Shown here: positions 1-9,026 of the stretch, piece by piece
Position numbering within the stretch: the first letter of the stretch is position 1
Layout of the letters: each line of letters begins with the position of its first letter
Assembly: GCA_937929915.1 (NCBI GenBank)
Contig: CALFUN010000003.1
Location: 115,882 to 179,881, forward strand
Reading direction: 5' to 3'
From: an uncultured Caulobacterales bacterium
Lineage (GTDB): Bacteria; Pseudomonadota; Alphaproteobacteria; Caulobacterales; Maricaulaceae
Length of the DNA stretch: 64,000 nt
The notes under the pieces: model-generated
Databases searched by the model: none
What the model was told of the DNA's origin: nothing
Seen by the model: only the letters and a program-made list of their open reading frames with translations
Program-made: the position numbers and the translations under genes

Positions 1-56
1 GCGCACACGCCAAGTGCGGCCATCATACCAGATATGACAAAGGTATTACGTGTCAT
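1..56 (-). CDS. 5' end of an exported protein, cut by window edge
   Basis: Reading leftwards from an ATG at 56, the first 18 codons give a basic start followed by a hydrophobic stretch (MTRNTFVISGMMAALGVC), the beginning of a signal peptide. A GGGAG ribosome binding site at 61-66 sits five bases before the ATG. It follows the TonB-dependent receptor stop by 38 bases on the same strand, so it is probably in the same transcript and may share the receptor's substrate pathway. The rest of the gene lies outside the window and its function cannot be told. Confidence 0.6.
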   Translation of the reverse strand, partial: MTRNTFVISGMMAALGVC

Positions 57-94
57 GATAACTCCCACATAATTATTTATTGAAAGCTTGGAGA

Positions 95-2926
95 CTATTT
101 AAACTTAGCCCGCAAACGCACACCATATGTGCGCGGCGGAGAGAAGAAGCGTGTATTATCAAACTGCGTGATAATAATCGCTTGTTCACGCTCAATCCCT
201 GTCAAATTATTGACATAGGCTTCGATACGCCATTTATCATCAGAGCCGTGAGAATACCCCAATCCAGCATCCAAGGTAAAATACCCATCGACTGTATCGT
301 CCAAACGGGCAGAGACGTCGTCTTCAAGATTGAAATCAATGCTATTGAAAATCGTCATAAATTGCGAAGAGCGGTAACCTGCCGATATAATCCCATCAAC
401 AGATCCAGATGGAACGTCAACAGCCTTTGAAATCGACCCGTTAAGTTGCCATTCTGGCGTTCGGACAAGACGATTGCCTTCAATCGATCTGTTAACAGCG
501 TTAACAGGATCAACATCGGCTTGGAAACGGAAGTCTTGAATGTCTTGTGAATTCACAACACGCGCTTCTGGAAGCCAAAGAATTGTGCCGTCAAAAGATA
601 AATTCCCCGGAAAGTCTAGCCCGCCATCAATTTGTCCGCCGTAAATTTCAGCATCAGACGCATTAAAAGTAAAGGCATTTATCTGTCCGCCAAAATTCGC
701 TAAAACTTGCGGATCTATTGTTGAGACATCAATATCTTGCGTATCAAGAATTTGTGCCGTGGATGTTAATGTCGTTAATTGTAGATCATCATAGTCATAA
801 TAAAAGGCTGACAGATTAAAACGGCCACTTATATCATTATTAATCTCAAAGGTATTTTTAGACCCAAGCTCAAATAAGGTAAGAGTTTCAGGGCCATATG
901 TTGGCGCTAATGTCGTTGTATCAAAATCAACAGGCGCGTTGGATGCCAAACCGATCGCAAATCCATCTGTGCCTGCAATATTATCATTAAACCCGCCAGA
1001 TTTATTACCCGTAGAGATCAATCCATATACGAGATTATCCTCTGTGAGATCATATTCAGCGCGAACCCGCCAATCTACAAAATCATTTTCCAAACGCCCA
1101 TTTTGTAAAGCAAATGACGAATTAAACGGCGCAAGTGAGAAATCAACACGCCCGTTAAAATCAGGTACAAAATTGTCACAACTTCCAACAAATGCGAAGT
1201 CTGTGCAGAGCGGGCGATCCGCAGCATTCGGGAAAACATCTTGAATTTGCATGCCGTTCGGGAAAATATCATCAAACCCATCGCGGGCACCAAATTGGGC
1301 AATTCCGTCAAATAAGAAAGCGATAGATTCATTTGCGTCTACCTGACCGTCGCCATCTGTATCGGGATTAATAATTTGACGATCCAGACCTGCAAATTCA
1401 AACCCTTCCGTACCAGAGGCTACACCATTTATGAAACAGCACGAAAAGTCAGGGCCGCCAAAGCCAAAGGCATAGCGCGCATTAATCCCAAACCGGCTCT
1501 TATCATCATTCGTATAGCGCACACCGCCGCTAAGGCGGGCTTTGTCGCCAGGCAGATGAAAGGTGAAATCTCCATAAGCGGAGAAGCTTTCTGTGTCCGT
1601 TGTCTGATTAAATTCAACACCTTGGAAGAAGGGGTTACGATCACCCGTTGTTCCTAAAAATGTGCGCTGGCTTTCGTCAAAGTAAAATCCGCCCACTGTC
1701 CAATCTAACCTGCCCGGGCCAAAGGCTTGGTCATCTTTGTAAAGCCGTAATTCCTGCACGATAGATTCAGAATCTGTAATGAAACGAATACGATTGAAAT
1801 TATCAAAATCCAACGGCCCTAGCGTGTCAAGAACGCCGTCATAAAATGGCGCAGCAGGTGTGGTAAATTCATAATCATAAACAAGGTCACGATAAGAGCC
1901 TATATATTCAATATTAAACCAATCCCCCTCGTAATCAATCTGCCCTTTAATACCGTAATGCTCTGTATCTTCATCGGGTGTTATACCTCGGCCAATCACA
2001 TCTCGTGGATTGTCGATGTCATCGGGGTTAATGCCATTACCGAGCGGATTAGCGAAGTTAATACCCGTATAGCCCGTGCCTTTTTGCTCAATGTAATCAC
2101 CCGTAAGGGTAAAGGTAAGGTTTTCTGTCGCGTCAATCTTATAGGCTGCGCGGATACCAAAATCATCGGTTTGCTCCGCCACATCAATCCCTTCACTCTC
2201 AGATGTTGGTACATTTACATCCTCAAGAGTTGAGCTATCGGGCGAGACATTATTAAAATAGCTGTCATGCCCGCCCGCAAATGCGGATAAACGAAAAGCC
2301 GAGTTCTTTGTGACGGGAATATTGACAACGCCTTCAATGCGGTAATCATCAAAATTACCATATGAGGCTTCAATAGCTGCATCGGTTTGGCCGATACCGG
2401 GTGCCCACGGGATGATATTCACGGAGCCTGCTGTTGCGTTGCGTCCTCGCAATGTGCCTTGCGGGCCAACATTCACTTCAACGCGTTCAATATCGAAAAA
2501 AGCCGCCCCAAACCCAGATGGGCGCGGGACATAAACACCGTTTAAATGTGTTGCGGCGGCTGGATCGCCAAGCTCTGTATTATTAGATGACCCAACCCCG
2601 CGTATGTAAATTTCAATATTACCTTGATTATTGGCAATGGACAGCCCGGGAATTTTGCCATCCAGCTCATTAATATTACCAATGCCCAGCAATTTAAGCT
2701 CTTCGCCGCTAATGGCCGCGGCTGTCCCCGCATAATCTTGCAAAGATTGTGAACGGCGCTCAACAGTTACAATCACCTCGGATGAACCATCTTCATTATC
2801 TATGATTTCGCTATTTTGTATTTGCGCGCTCGCAGCCGATGCACTTGCCAAAGCGGTTAACATGGCAAATCCAGATATGGTGGTGAATTTTAGATAGTTT
2901 TTGGGTGTGTTTACAGCCTGCGTCAT
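95..2926 (-). CDS. TonB-dependent outer-membrane receptor
   Basis: A 943-residue TonB-dependent receptor that would take up a ligand across the outer membrane using TonB energy. A signal peptide ends near residue 34 (ASASAASAQ), a TonB-box-like stretch (EVIVTVERR) lies around 50-58, and the plug domain follows with the typical 'IRGVGSSN', 'VYVPRPSG' and 'GPQGTLRGRNATAG' motifs; the rest is beta-barrel strand sequence ending in YGVRLRAKFK, which lacks the usual terminal Phe. The substrate is not evident. The next genes upstream encode a LytS/LytTR two-component pair, and a tandem repeat at 3005-3040 upstream of this gene looks like that regulator's binding site. Confidence 0.93.
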   Translation of the reverse strand: MTQAVNTPKNYLKFTTISGFAMLTALASASAASAQIQNSEIIDNEDGSSEVIVTVERRSQSLQDYAGTAAAISGEELKLLGIGNINELDGKIPGLSIANNQGNIEIYIRGVGSSNNTELGDPAAATHLNGVYVPRPSGFGAAFFDIERVEVNVGPQGTLRGRNATAGSVNIIPWAPGIGQTDAAIEASYGNFDDYRIEGVVNIPVTKNSAFRLSAFAGGHDSYFNNVSPDSSTLEDVNVPTSESEGIDVAEQTDDFGIRAAYKIDATENLTFTLTGDYIEQKGTGYTGINFANPLGNGINPDDIDNPRDVIGRGITPDEDTEHYGIKGQIDYEGDWFNIEYIGSYRDLVYDYEFTTPAAPFYDGVLDTLGPLDFDNFNRIRFITDSESIVQELRLYKDDQAFGPGRLDWTVGGFYFDESQRTFLGTTGDRNPFFQGVEFNQTTDTESFSAYGDFTFHLPGDKARLSGGVRYTNDDKSRFGINARYAFGFGGPDFSCCFINGVASGTEGFEFAGLDRQIINPDTDGDGQVDANESIAFLFDGIAQFGARDGFDDIFPNGMQIQDVFPNAADRPLCTDFAFVGSCDNFVPDFNGRVDFSLAPFNSSFALQNGRLENDFVDWRVRAEYDLTEDNLVYGLISTGNKSGGFNDNIAGTDGFAIGLASNAPVDFDTTTLAPTYGPETLTLFELGSKNTFEINNDISGRFNLSAFYYDYDDLQLTTLTSTAQILDTQDIDVSTIDPQVLANFGGQINAFTFNASDAEIYGGQIDGGLDFPGNLSFDGTILWLPEARVVNSQDIQDFRFQADVDPVNAVNRSIEGNRLVRTPEWQLNGSISKAVDVPSGSVDGIISAGYRSSQFMTIFNSIDFNLEDDVSARLDDTVDGYFTLDAGLGYSHGSDDKWRIEAYVNNLTGIEREQAIIITQFDNTRFFSPPRTYGVRLRAKFK

Positions 2927-3004
2927 AGTCTTCCCCTTAATTAAGCTTTACGCTTTTTGTTATTATCAAATAAGGCAGGAGATATTTTCAAAAACAAGAT
3001 AAAA

Positions 3005-3040
3005 GCGGTGAAGTGGACTTTTCATGCGGTGAATGGGACT
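3005..3040 (-). promoter_or_regulatory. Tandem direct repeat, candidate LytTR operator
   Basis: Two 15-bp copies, GCGGTGAAGTGGACT at 3005-3019 and GCGGTGAATGGGACT at 3026-3040, match at 13 of 15 bases and repeat with a 21-bp period (two helical turns). LytTR-domain regulators are known to bind short direct repeats spaced about two turns apart. The repeat lies 79-114 bases before the receptor start codon and directly after the LytTR regulator gene, so control of the receptor by that regulator is the natural inference. Confidence 0.6.
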
Positions 3041-3051
3041 ACAGAGCGTAT

Positions 3052-3813
3052 TTATCTGAGTTTATTGCGCAAAATAGCTCCGTAACGGCGACTCACTTTT
3101 AAGCGCTGACCCGTCTTTGTGATAATAATTGCCTCGCCTTTTTGGGCTGGAACAATCTCATCTATCTTATCTAAATTGATAATGGTTGAGCGGTGGATCC
3201 GCAGAAAATTTTCTGGCGAAAGCTGGGCTTCAACAGATTTTAATGTCGCCCTTATAAGGTGAGTTTTATGCCCCAAATGAATACAAACATAATCCCCATC
3301 GGCTTCAATCCAATCAATATCGCTCTTGCCTAGAAATGCAAATTTATCGCTATCTTTGACCACCAAAGCCCTGTCATTATGAGCTTTATCAGGCCTATCT
3401 AAAGCCGATAAAAGGGCTGATTTAGAGGGCTTTGCGTCACCTGTCCCATAAGATAGTTTGACGCGCTCAATACTCTCTCTGATTTTCTCATCATCTAGGG
3501 GTTTTAAAACATAGTTAAGCGCCTTAACGCGAAAGGCTTCGACAGCATATTGCGCATAGGCCGTGGTAAAAATAACTTTCGGAAGCATATCACTTTGAAT
3601 GGATTTGATAACATCAAAACCATTCATCTCTGGCATTTCTATATCTAGAAACATCACATCAGGCTTATATTTCATGACGGCATCAATCGCTTCAAACCCA
3701 TTTTGGCATTGCGCCGTAACCTCTACGCCGCCAATATCATCTAATATAACGGCTAGCAGATTACGCGCCAAAGGTTCATCGTCAACGATAATGGCTGTTA
3801 AAGTCTGGCTCAT
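3052..3813 (-). CDS. LytTR-family response regulator
   Basis: A 253-residue response regulator. The N-terminal receiver domain has the acidic pair at 11-12, the phospho-acceptor Asp57 (VMFLDIEMPEMNGF) and the switch Thr and Lys (FTTAYA, LKPLDD). The C-terminal 100 residues form a LytTR DNA-binding domain (DWIEADGDYVCIHLG, LRIHRSTIINLDKI, LKVSRRYG). It overlaps the upstream sensor kinase by 4 bases (ATGA), so the two are translationally coupled. The receptor gene downstream, with a direct repeat in its upstream region, is the likely target. Confidence 0.93.
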   Translation of the reverse strand: MSQTLTAIIVDDEPLARNLLAVILDDIGGVEVTAQCQNGFEAIDAVMKYKPDVMFLDIEMPEMNGFDVIKSIQSDMLPKVIFTTAYAQYAVEAFRVKALNYVLKPLDDEKIRESIERVKLSYGTGDAKPSKSALLSALDRPDKAHNDRALVVKDSDKFAFLGKSDIDWIEADGDYVCIHLGHKTHLIRATLKSVEAQLSPENFLRIHRSTIINLDKIDEIVPAQKGEAIIITKTGQRLKVSRRYGAILRNKLR

Positions 3814-4865
3814 TTTTGCGAGCTTATAGACACAGGCATATAAGGAAATGAGAGATTGATTTCTAATCCGCCTATATCTGAGAGCTGATACTCAACACGG
3901 CCCGATAGGCCATAATGAGCTTGAATGCGCCCTTCTATATTTTGCAGCCCTACACCTTTTTCAAGCTTTGTAATATCGTCTTGACTCAGAGAGTTTTGTT
4001 TTCCCGTATCCGCGACAGATAAAAAGACATGGTCTTTTTCCTTGCGTCCAATCAGGCGGATAGTGCCGCCTTTTACGCGCCCCGCAACGGCATATTTTAA
4101 AGCATTTTCAAAAAGCGGCTGTAAAATAAGTGCGGGTATCTGGGCATCTAAAATAGCCTCATCAACATCAAACTCTGTTGTCAGACGATCTGCATATCTG
4201 ACTTTTTCAATATCAAGATACAGTTTTAAAGCCTCTAGCTCATCAGCTAGGCTCATATCTACCCATTCATCATTTTCTAATGAGAGCCGTAAAAAGTGAC
4301 TGAGCTGCGAAATCATGGTTCTGGCTTGGTCGGAGCGTTGTGTCTTCACGAGAGCCGAAATCGAATTTAGCGTATTAAAGAGAAAATGCGGGTTGAGTTG
4401 ATAACGCAACATTTTCATCTGTGCCTCACGGGAGAGGTTTTCAGCTTCCACCCGCCTTAAGCGCTCCATTTGCGCTTGTTTACGTTCCGCAGCAACAGCG
4501 GTATAAGCCTGAACTATATAATAAAGCGCAGCCCATAACCCAAATATCAAAAGCGCCGTAAAATACCATCCGCCAAAATCTTGCCAAATGTCAGGCGCGG
4601 TAATCATGGCATCAAATGTTGCCATACGAAAAACATTCCAAAGAAAAGCAATAACTCCGACAACAATAAGGTGTGACAATACACGCCGCAAAATCCCGCC
4701 TTTATTTGCGAAAGGCAAAAGAAATGTCAGCGGCCAAGTCATCGCCGCACCGCTTATAGCTTGCAATGCAATATGAACAACATGCATCCAGCGCGGATCA
4801 CCATACCAAAGGGTTAGGGATAAAAAGGACAACACGCAGAATAAAAGCCACGCAATAATCTGCAC
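3810..4865 (-). CDS. LytS/YehU-type membrane sensor histidine kinase
   Basis: A 351-residue kinase with about four N-terminal transmembrane helices (residues 1-120), a short coiled-coil linker, and a His_kinase domain with the phospho-acceptor His near residue 160 in the family motif QLNPHFLFNTLNS. The ATPase domain follows, with the N-box in LILQPLFENALKYAV and glycine-rich motifs near GVGLQNIEGR. No extracytoplasmic sensor domain is visible, so the signal is probably sensed through the membrane helices. It forms an operon with the LytTR regulator. Confidence 0.92.
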   Translation of the reverse strand: MQIIAWLLFCVLSFLSLTLWYGDPRWMHVVHIALQAISGAAMTWPLTFLLPFANKGGILRRVLSHLIVVGVIAFLWNVFRMATFDAMITAPDIWQDFGGWYFTALLIFGLWAALYYIVQAYTAVAAERKQAQMERLRRVEAENLSREAQMKMLRYQLNPHFLFNTLNSISALVKTQRSDQARTMISQLSHFLRLSLENDEWVDMSLADELEALKLYLDIEKVRYADRLTTEFDVDEAILDAQIPALILQPLFENALKYAVAGRVKGGTIRLIGRKEKDHVFLSVADTGKQNSLSQDDITKLEKGVGLQNIEGRIQAHYGLSGRVEYQLSDIGGLEINLSFPYMPVSISSQK

Positions 4866-5236
4866 GCCCCACCATGGCAGTGAGATCGCGGCCGTTTGTT
4901 CATCGCGGTGTAAATTCGTATAAGTCAGAAATTTATAGCCCTATTATCATAGAATCCCATAGTGTTATGACATTCATAATCTCTTTATCAGGCTTATTGC
5001 AATCTGACTATGCCGCTAAATCATCACGAAAATACTGATTTTTCTGCAATCATCAGGAGTTTTTATCCAGACCTTATCACCGCCTATCATAGACATATAT
5101 ACATCACATATAGGGGAAATCTATCAAGCGGTTCGAGATTACCAATTTCACGGACACAGTAATCTTCACTACATGCGGCGGCCGGCGGTTATACCCGCCT
5201 CATAATTGTAAATGATATTAGGATTAAGGACGCATC
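4866..5236. promoter_or_regulatory. Divergent intergenic region with candidate OxyR half-site
   Basis: A 371-bp spacer between the divergent kinase and catalase genes. At 5110-5124 lies ATAG-N7-CTAT, the core spacing of an OxyR site; the neighbouring half is degenerate (an ATAG is one base out of register). About 50 bases before the catalase ATG a GGCGG/CCGCC inverted repeat could fold in the leader. Peroxide control of the catalase through this site is an inference. Confidence 0.35.
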
Positions 5237-6790
5237 ATGTTTAAACGTTTGGCCCTTGCCACCACTATTAGCCTCTGCACACTTGGCGCTGCACATGCCC
5301 AGCCCCCTGCCCAGACACAAGATTCAGGTGCCCCGGTTACAGATAATCAAAACTCTATCACCGCAGGTGAATGGGGCGGTGTTTTGCTGGAAGATTTTCA
5401 TCTGATTGAAAAGCTAGCCCGCTTTGACCGCGAGCGCATTCCAGAGCGCGTTGTTCATGCGCGCGGCACAGGCGCACATGGCAAATTCACTGTGACGAAT
5501 AATGATATTGCCAAATATAGCTCGGCGTCTTTATTTTCAGATATTGGCGAAGAGACACCTGTTTTCGTAAGATTTTCCACAGTGGTACACCCGAAAGGTT
5601 CTCCAGAAGGTTTACGCGACCCACGCGGTTTTGCGATCAAGTTTTATACAGATGAAGGAAATTGGGATTTAGTTGGGAATAATCTACCTGTCTTTTTCAT
5701 TCGTGATGCCATCAAGTTTCCAGACATGGTGCATTCTCTCAAACCCTCCCCTGTCACCAATCAACAAGACCCCAATCGGTTCTTTGACTTTTTTAGCCAT
5801 ATCCCAGAATCCACACATATGTTGACTCAAGTTTACACAGATTTGGGTACCCCTGAAGGCTATCAATATATGGATGGCAATTCTGTCCACGCACTGCGCC
5901 TTATCAATGCAAAAGGCGAGAGCGTATTTGCAAAATTCCGGTGGACAACAGATCAAGGCGTCAGAACTCTGAGCGCGAAAGAGGCCGAAGCGCGTCCCTT
6001 TAACTATGCCACTCAGTCTCTCTATGATGATTTAAACGCAGGTAAAACTGCGAGTTGGACATTAAAAGCGATTATTTTGAAACCAGAAAATATTGAAAAA
6101 CTCGATTTCAACCCGTTTGACGCTACGAAAGATTGGCCCGATGCAGGTCAGCATTTCGAGACAATCGAAATTGGCAAGATGGAATTAAATAAAGTCCCAG
6201 ATAATTTCTTTGCCTCTACAGAACAATCCGCGTTTTCGCCAGGTGTTCTTGTGCCAGGTATTCAGCCTTCACCAGACCGCTTATTGCAAGGCCGCTTATT
6301 TTCTTATGCAGATACACAGCGTTATCGTGTTGGAACAAATTATCAAGCCTTGCCTGTCAATGCGCCGCGTGTGAGCGTTAAAAATGGCTCTCAAGACGGA
6401 ACACTAAACGCATCTGGCCGCACAGGTGATGTCAATTACCAACCAAGCCGCCAACCTGCCGCAAATGGTGCATATGCAGACAGCTCAAATGCGGTCTCTG
6501 GCACATATGATGTTTCAGGCATAGCCCAGCGCGCGGCCATCAGCAAAAAAGCGCCGTTCAAGCAAGCGGGGCAATTCTACAATCAACTTAGCCGCGCCCA
6601 GCAACGTGCTTTAATTAGTAATCTGGCAGGTGATCTTGGTAAGGTCAAAAGCGATGAGGTGCGCGAAATCATGGTCACGCATTTCTATATGGCAGATGAA
6701 AATTATGGCCGCGAGCTAGCTCGTAAAGTCAATGTTAAAATGACCAAGGTTGAGGCACGCGCAGCCGCGTTTAAACCCGCAGTCAATTAA
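5237..6790 (+). CDS. Exported monofunctional heme catalase (KatB-like)
   Basis: A 517-residue small-subunit heme catalase that converts hydrogen peroxide to water and oxygen. A signal peptide (MFKRLALATTISLCTLGAAHAQ) places it in the periplasm. The distal His is near residue 74 (RVVHARGTGAHGKF), the catalytic Asn lies in VGNNLPVFFIRDAIKFPD, and the proximal Tyr in RLFSYADTQRYRVG near 355-365. The next gene encodes an exported ankyrin protein, the same pairing as Pseudomonas katB-ankB, where the ankyrin protein supports catalase activity. A candidate OxyR site lies upstream and a strong terminator follows. Confidence 0.95.
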   Translation: MFKRLALATTISLCTLGAAHAQPPAQTQDSGAPVTDNQNSITAGEWGGVLLEDFHLIEKLARFDRERIPERVVHARGTGAHGKFTVTNNDIAKYSSASLFSDIGEETPVFVRFSTVVHPKGSPEGLRDPRGFAIKFYTDEGNWDLVGNNLPVFFIRDAIKFPDMVHSLKPSPVTNQQDPNRFFDFFSHIPESTHMLTQVYTDLGTPEGYQYMDGNSVHALRLINAKGESVFAKFRWTTDQGVRTLSAKEAEARPFNYATQSLYDDLNAGKTASWTLKAIILKPENIEKLDFNPFDATKDWPDAGQHFETIEIGKMELNKVPDNFFASTEQSAFSPGVLVPGIQPSPDRLLQGRLFSYADTQRYRVGTNYQALPVNAPRVSVKNGSQDGTLNASGRTGDVNYQPSRQPAANGAYADSSNAVSGTYDVSGIAQRAAISKKAPFKQAGQFYNQLSRAQQRALISNLAGDLGKVKSDEVREIMVTHFYMADENYGRELARKVNVKMTKVEARAAAFKPAVN

Positions 6791-6845
6791 TTAACATACA
6801 TCCTATCTGCGAAAGGCAGCCCACCCCTTAACTGTCTTTCCATTT

Positions 6846-6893
6846 GGTAGGACGCAAATCTTCCTCCCCCTTATATTTGCGTCCTACCTTTTT
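6846..6893 (+). terminator. Rho-independent terminator after catalase
   Basis: A perfect 14-bp stem (GGTAGGACGCAAAT at 6846-6859 with its complement at 6875-6888), a 15-base pyrimidine-rich loop and a run of five T. It lies between the catalase and the ankyrin gene, so the ankyrin gene is either expressed from its own promoter or only by readthrough. Confidence 0.85.
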
Positions 6894-6955
6894 ACACCCG
6901 CCTAGTTTCATATCCAATGCGTCTTTTGCGAACGCGCAATCTCAAAGGTTTTGTC

Positions 6956-7528
6956 ATGCGTCATTTTTTAGCTCTACTCCTTCTCTTTCTCCTTACCGCC
7001 GCGCCTGTTATGGCTCAGGAGACAGCGCAACCTTATCCGCCTGAACAGATCGCAAAGATATTTTACGACGCAGCTCGTAAGGGAGATACAGATATTTTAA
7101 GCGCTTTAATTGATGCAAATGCACCGCTAAATGCACCGAATAAACGCGGTTTTACAGCTTTGATTTTAGCCGCCTATAACAATCAATCAGATGCCGTAAA
7201 TTTACTCGTAGAAAAAGGTGCTAATCCTTGTGCTGGTGATAAAAGAGGGAATACGGCGCTTATGGGTGTTGCGTTTCAAGGTCATGATGCGATGGCGAGG
7301 CAGTTGTTGACATATGATTGTTTCGTGGATCAAACGAACACAACCGGACAGACAGCTCTGATGCTCGCCGCTATTTTTGCACGCGAGGATCAAATTATCG
7401 CCTTATTAGAGGCTGGCGCGGACCCATATCTTGCCGATATGAACGGCAATACCGCCATCTCAGTCGCAAAGATACAAGGCAGCACACACATAATCGACAT
7501 TATGGAAAAAGCCAAAAAGGACAGCTAA
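6956..7528 (+). CDS. Exported ankyrin-repeat protein (AnkB-like)
   Basis: A 190-residue protein starting at the ATG at 6956, chosen because it begins a clear signal peptide (MRHFLALLLLFLLTAAPVMAQ) and has AAAGG seven bases upstream. The mature part carries four ankyrin repeats, recognisable by the repeated G.TAL..A.......V..LL..GA pattern (for example RGFTALILAAYNN, RGNTALMGVAFQG, TGQTALMLAAIF, NGNTAISVAK). In Pseudomonas the equivalent protein scaffolds the periplasmic catalase KatB; both partners here carry signal peptides, which fits that role. Confidence 0.88.
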   Translation: MRHFLALLLLFLLTAAPVMAQETAQPYPPEQIAKIFYDAARKGDTDILSALIDANAPLNAPNKRGFTALILAAYNNQSDAVNLLVEKGANPCAGDKRGNTALMGVAFQGHDAMARQLLTYDCFVDQTNTTGQTALMLAAIFAREDQIIALLEAGADPYLADMNGNTAISVAKIQGSTHIIDIMEKAKKDS

Positions 7529-7681
7529 CCCAACGCCTTGTAAAGACAATCGCGCATCAAGACTTGCCATCATATAAAGTTGTCGCTTAATGTCCCTTAA
7601 AAAAAGGCAGGGCAAGCGGGGCTTAACCCAAACCTAAATCTGAGACATTTTATATGACAACAGGCAGTATTGGGATTCGAA

Positions 7682-8146
7682 ATGCGCTTAACAAATTTTA
7701 CGGACTACGCGTTACGCATCCTTATTTATGCAGGGTCAAATCCTGATCGCCTGATTACAATCGATGAAGTCAAAGACTTATACGGCCTATCCCGCGGGCA
7801 TTTGATGAAGATTGTTAATCTCTTGACCCAAAACCATATTCTTATTGCAACGCGGGGTCGGTCTGGAGGATTCAAATTGGCCAGTGACCCCAGTACAATT
7901 TCGATTGGCGACATCATACGCATCACAGAGCCTAACTTTAAACTTGTCGAATGTTTCAGTTCACAAAATGAATGTCTCATCAGTCAATATTGCAAAATGC
8001 CTGACCCTTTTAACGAAGCCCTTAACGCGTTTTTAGCCGCCTTAGATAAGTATAAATTATCTGATATGATGTTGACCAAAAATAAATTCCAACTTTCCTA
8101 TAAAACACGATACCCTCAACGCGGCCCTGTCTTTGAGGATCATTAA
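7682..8146 (+). CDS. nsrR: Rrf2-family NO-sensing repressor, NsrR type
   Basis: A 154-residue Rrf2 regulator (start at ATG 7682; an earlier TTG in frame only adds MGFE). The N-terminal winged helix begins MRLTNFTDYALRILIYAG, and three cysteines at about 91, 98 and 104 (ECFSSQNECLISQYC) can ligate an iron-sulfur cluster. The phrase FKLVECF and the C-terminal LDKY.L.D segment are typical of NsrR, the NO-responsive repressor, rather than IscR. Neighbouring HTHP, DUF488, cbb3 oxidase, DUF1971 and NO reductase genes support that assignment. It overlaps the convergent DUF488 gene by 4 bases at its 3' end. Confidence 0.82.
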   Translation: MRLTNFTDYALRILIYAGSNPDRLITIDEVKDLYGLSRGHLMKIVNLLTQNHILIATRGRSGGFKLASDPSTISIGDIIRITEPNFKLVECFSSQNECLISQYCKMPDPFNEALNAFLAALDKYKLSDMMLTKNKFQLSYKTRYPQRGPVFEDH

Positions 8147-8511
8147 GCTTCAGCCTGCTCTAATGTCGCCTGCATATAATCCCTTAAGACAAGCGCATGG
8201 TTTTGCGTCTCGCTTTTGGCGGCATATAAAAGGGTGAGTTTTTGTTGTTTTGATATGGATATGAGACGGTGAATATCAGGCTGCAATGCTTCTGTGTTTA
8301 AATGCTCTGTATAGAGATGCCGAAACTCCTCCCAATGCTGCGCTTTATGACCGAACCATTTGCGTAGCTCTGTGGTTGGCGTAATTGACACAGCCCATTC
8401 ATCCAATGCGGCCCGCACTTTGGATATACCGCGCGGCCAAATACGATCGACTAAAACACGATGACCATCATCCAAGCAAGCCTCTTCATAGATACGTTTT
8501 ATCACAATCAT
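8143..8511 (-). CDS. DUF488 (YeaO-like) protein
   Basis: A 122-residue DUF488 protein. Start taken at ATG 8511 because AGGGGGC lies just upstream; the longer reading begins at 8529. Family signatures are IKRIYEEACLDDGHRVLVDRIWPRGISK at the N-terminus, the WFGHKAQHWEEF motif and LLYAAKSETQNHALVLRDY at the end. The biochemical role of the family is unsettled; such genes often accompany NO- or low-oxygen-responsive genes, which fits the convergent nsrR and the upstream HTHP and cbb3 genes. Confidence 0.85.
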   Translation of the reverse strand: MIVIKRIYEEACLDDGHRVLVDRIWPRGISKVRAALDEWAVSITPTTELRKWFGHKAQHWEEFRHLYTEHLNTEALQPDIHRLISISKQQKLTLLYAAKSETQNHALVLRDYMQATLEQAEA

Positions 8512-8541
8512 AAAGCCCCCTGACATCAAACCATTCGCGCA

Positions 8542-8763
8542 TTACTTCCAATAATCATTAGCCTTCGCGACCGTTTGAAAATGCGTAGCCACCACATGAG
8601 AGGCCATTGTCAAGCTATCAGCATTACGTTCATATTCTGTGCGCAATGTATCTCTGATCGCGGCATCGGGCTGTGTATATTTCACGGCCATACGCGCAAG
8701 CTTTAGCGCAAGCTCAAAGCCCTCTTCTGGAGTCTTTGTTTGCAGACTTGGTAACCAACTCAT
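8542..8763 (-). CDS. Hexameric tyrosine-coordinated heme protein (HTHP)
   Basis: A 73-residue protein that matches the small HTHP family: WLPSLQTKTPEEGFELALKL, ARMAVKYTQPD and the C-terminal VANDYWK-like end (KANDYWK). The family forms a ring-shaped hexamer in which a tyrosine, here probably Tyr44 in RTEYERN, ligates heme; the marine Silicibacter protein shows weak peroxidase and catalase activity. It is on the same strand as DUF488 and ccoS, with small gaps, so it may be co-transcribed with the oxidase assembly genes. The assignment rests on recognition of the short sequence and its exact family length. Confidence 0.85.
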   Translation of the reverse strand: MSWLPSLQTKTPEEGFELALKLARMAVKYTQPDAAIRDTLRTEYERNADSLTMASHVVATHFQTVAKANDYWK

Positions 8764-8840
8764 AATTTTTCCTTCCTTAAATACCCGTCTTGCCTATCAT
8801 GAATATGCAGGCTGACTATCAGTTTCTAACACTATAAATA

Positions 8841-9026
8841 TTAGGTGCGCTTTTCCGCTTCATGATTGACCGTCTCTTCTACCTCTATGTCCTCATCATA
8901 TAATATCCGCTCGGCCGCGCCTTCCAAATCTTCATATTGGCCATTTCCAAGCGACCAAATAAACGCGGTTAAGGCAACTGCGCCAATCAATAATGATACG
9001 AAAATTAATAAAAACAGTATGTTCAT
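8841..9026 (-). CDS. ccoS: cbb3 oxidase maturation protein CcoS
   Basis: A 61-residue single-span membrane protein (MNILFLLIFVSLLIGAVALTAFIW) followed by the family signature SLGNGQYEDLEGAAERILYDED. CcoS is needed to insert cofactors into cbb3-type oxidase. It follows ccoI with no gap, the standard ccoI-ccoS order. Confidence 0.93.
   Translation of the reverse strand: MNILFLLIFVSLLIGAVALTAFIWSLGNGQYEDLEGAAERILYDEDIEVEETVNHEAEKRT

Noticed and set aside
95-2926. Several plus-strand frames antisense to the first TonB receptor
   Set aside because: They are shadows of the receptor frame, with no ribosome binding sites or recognisable domains.
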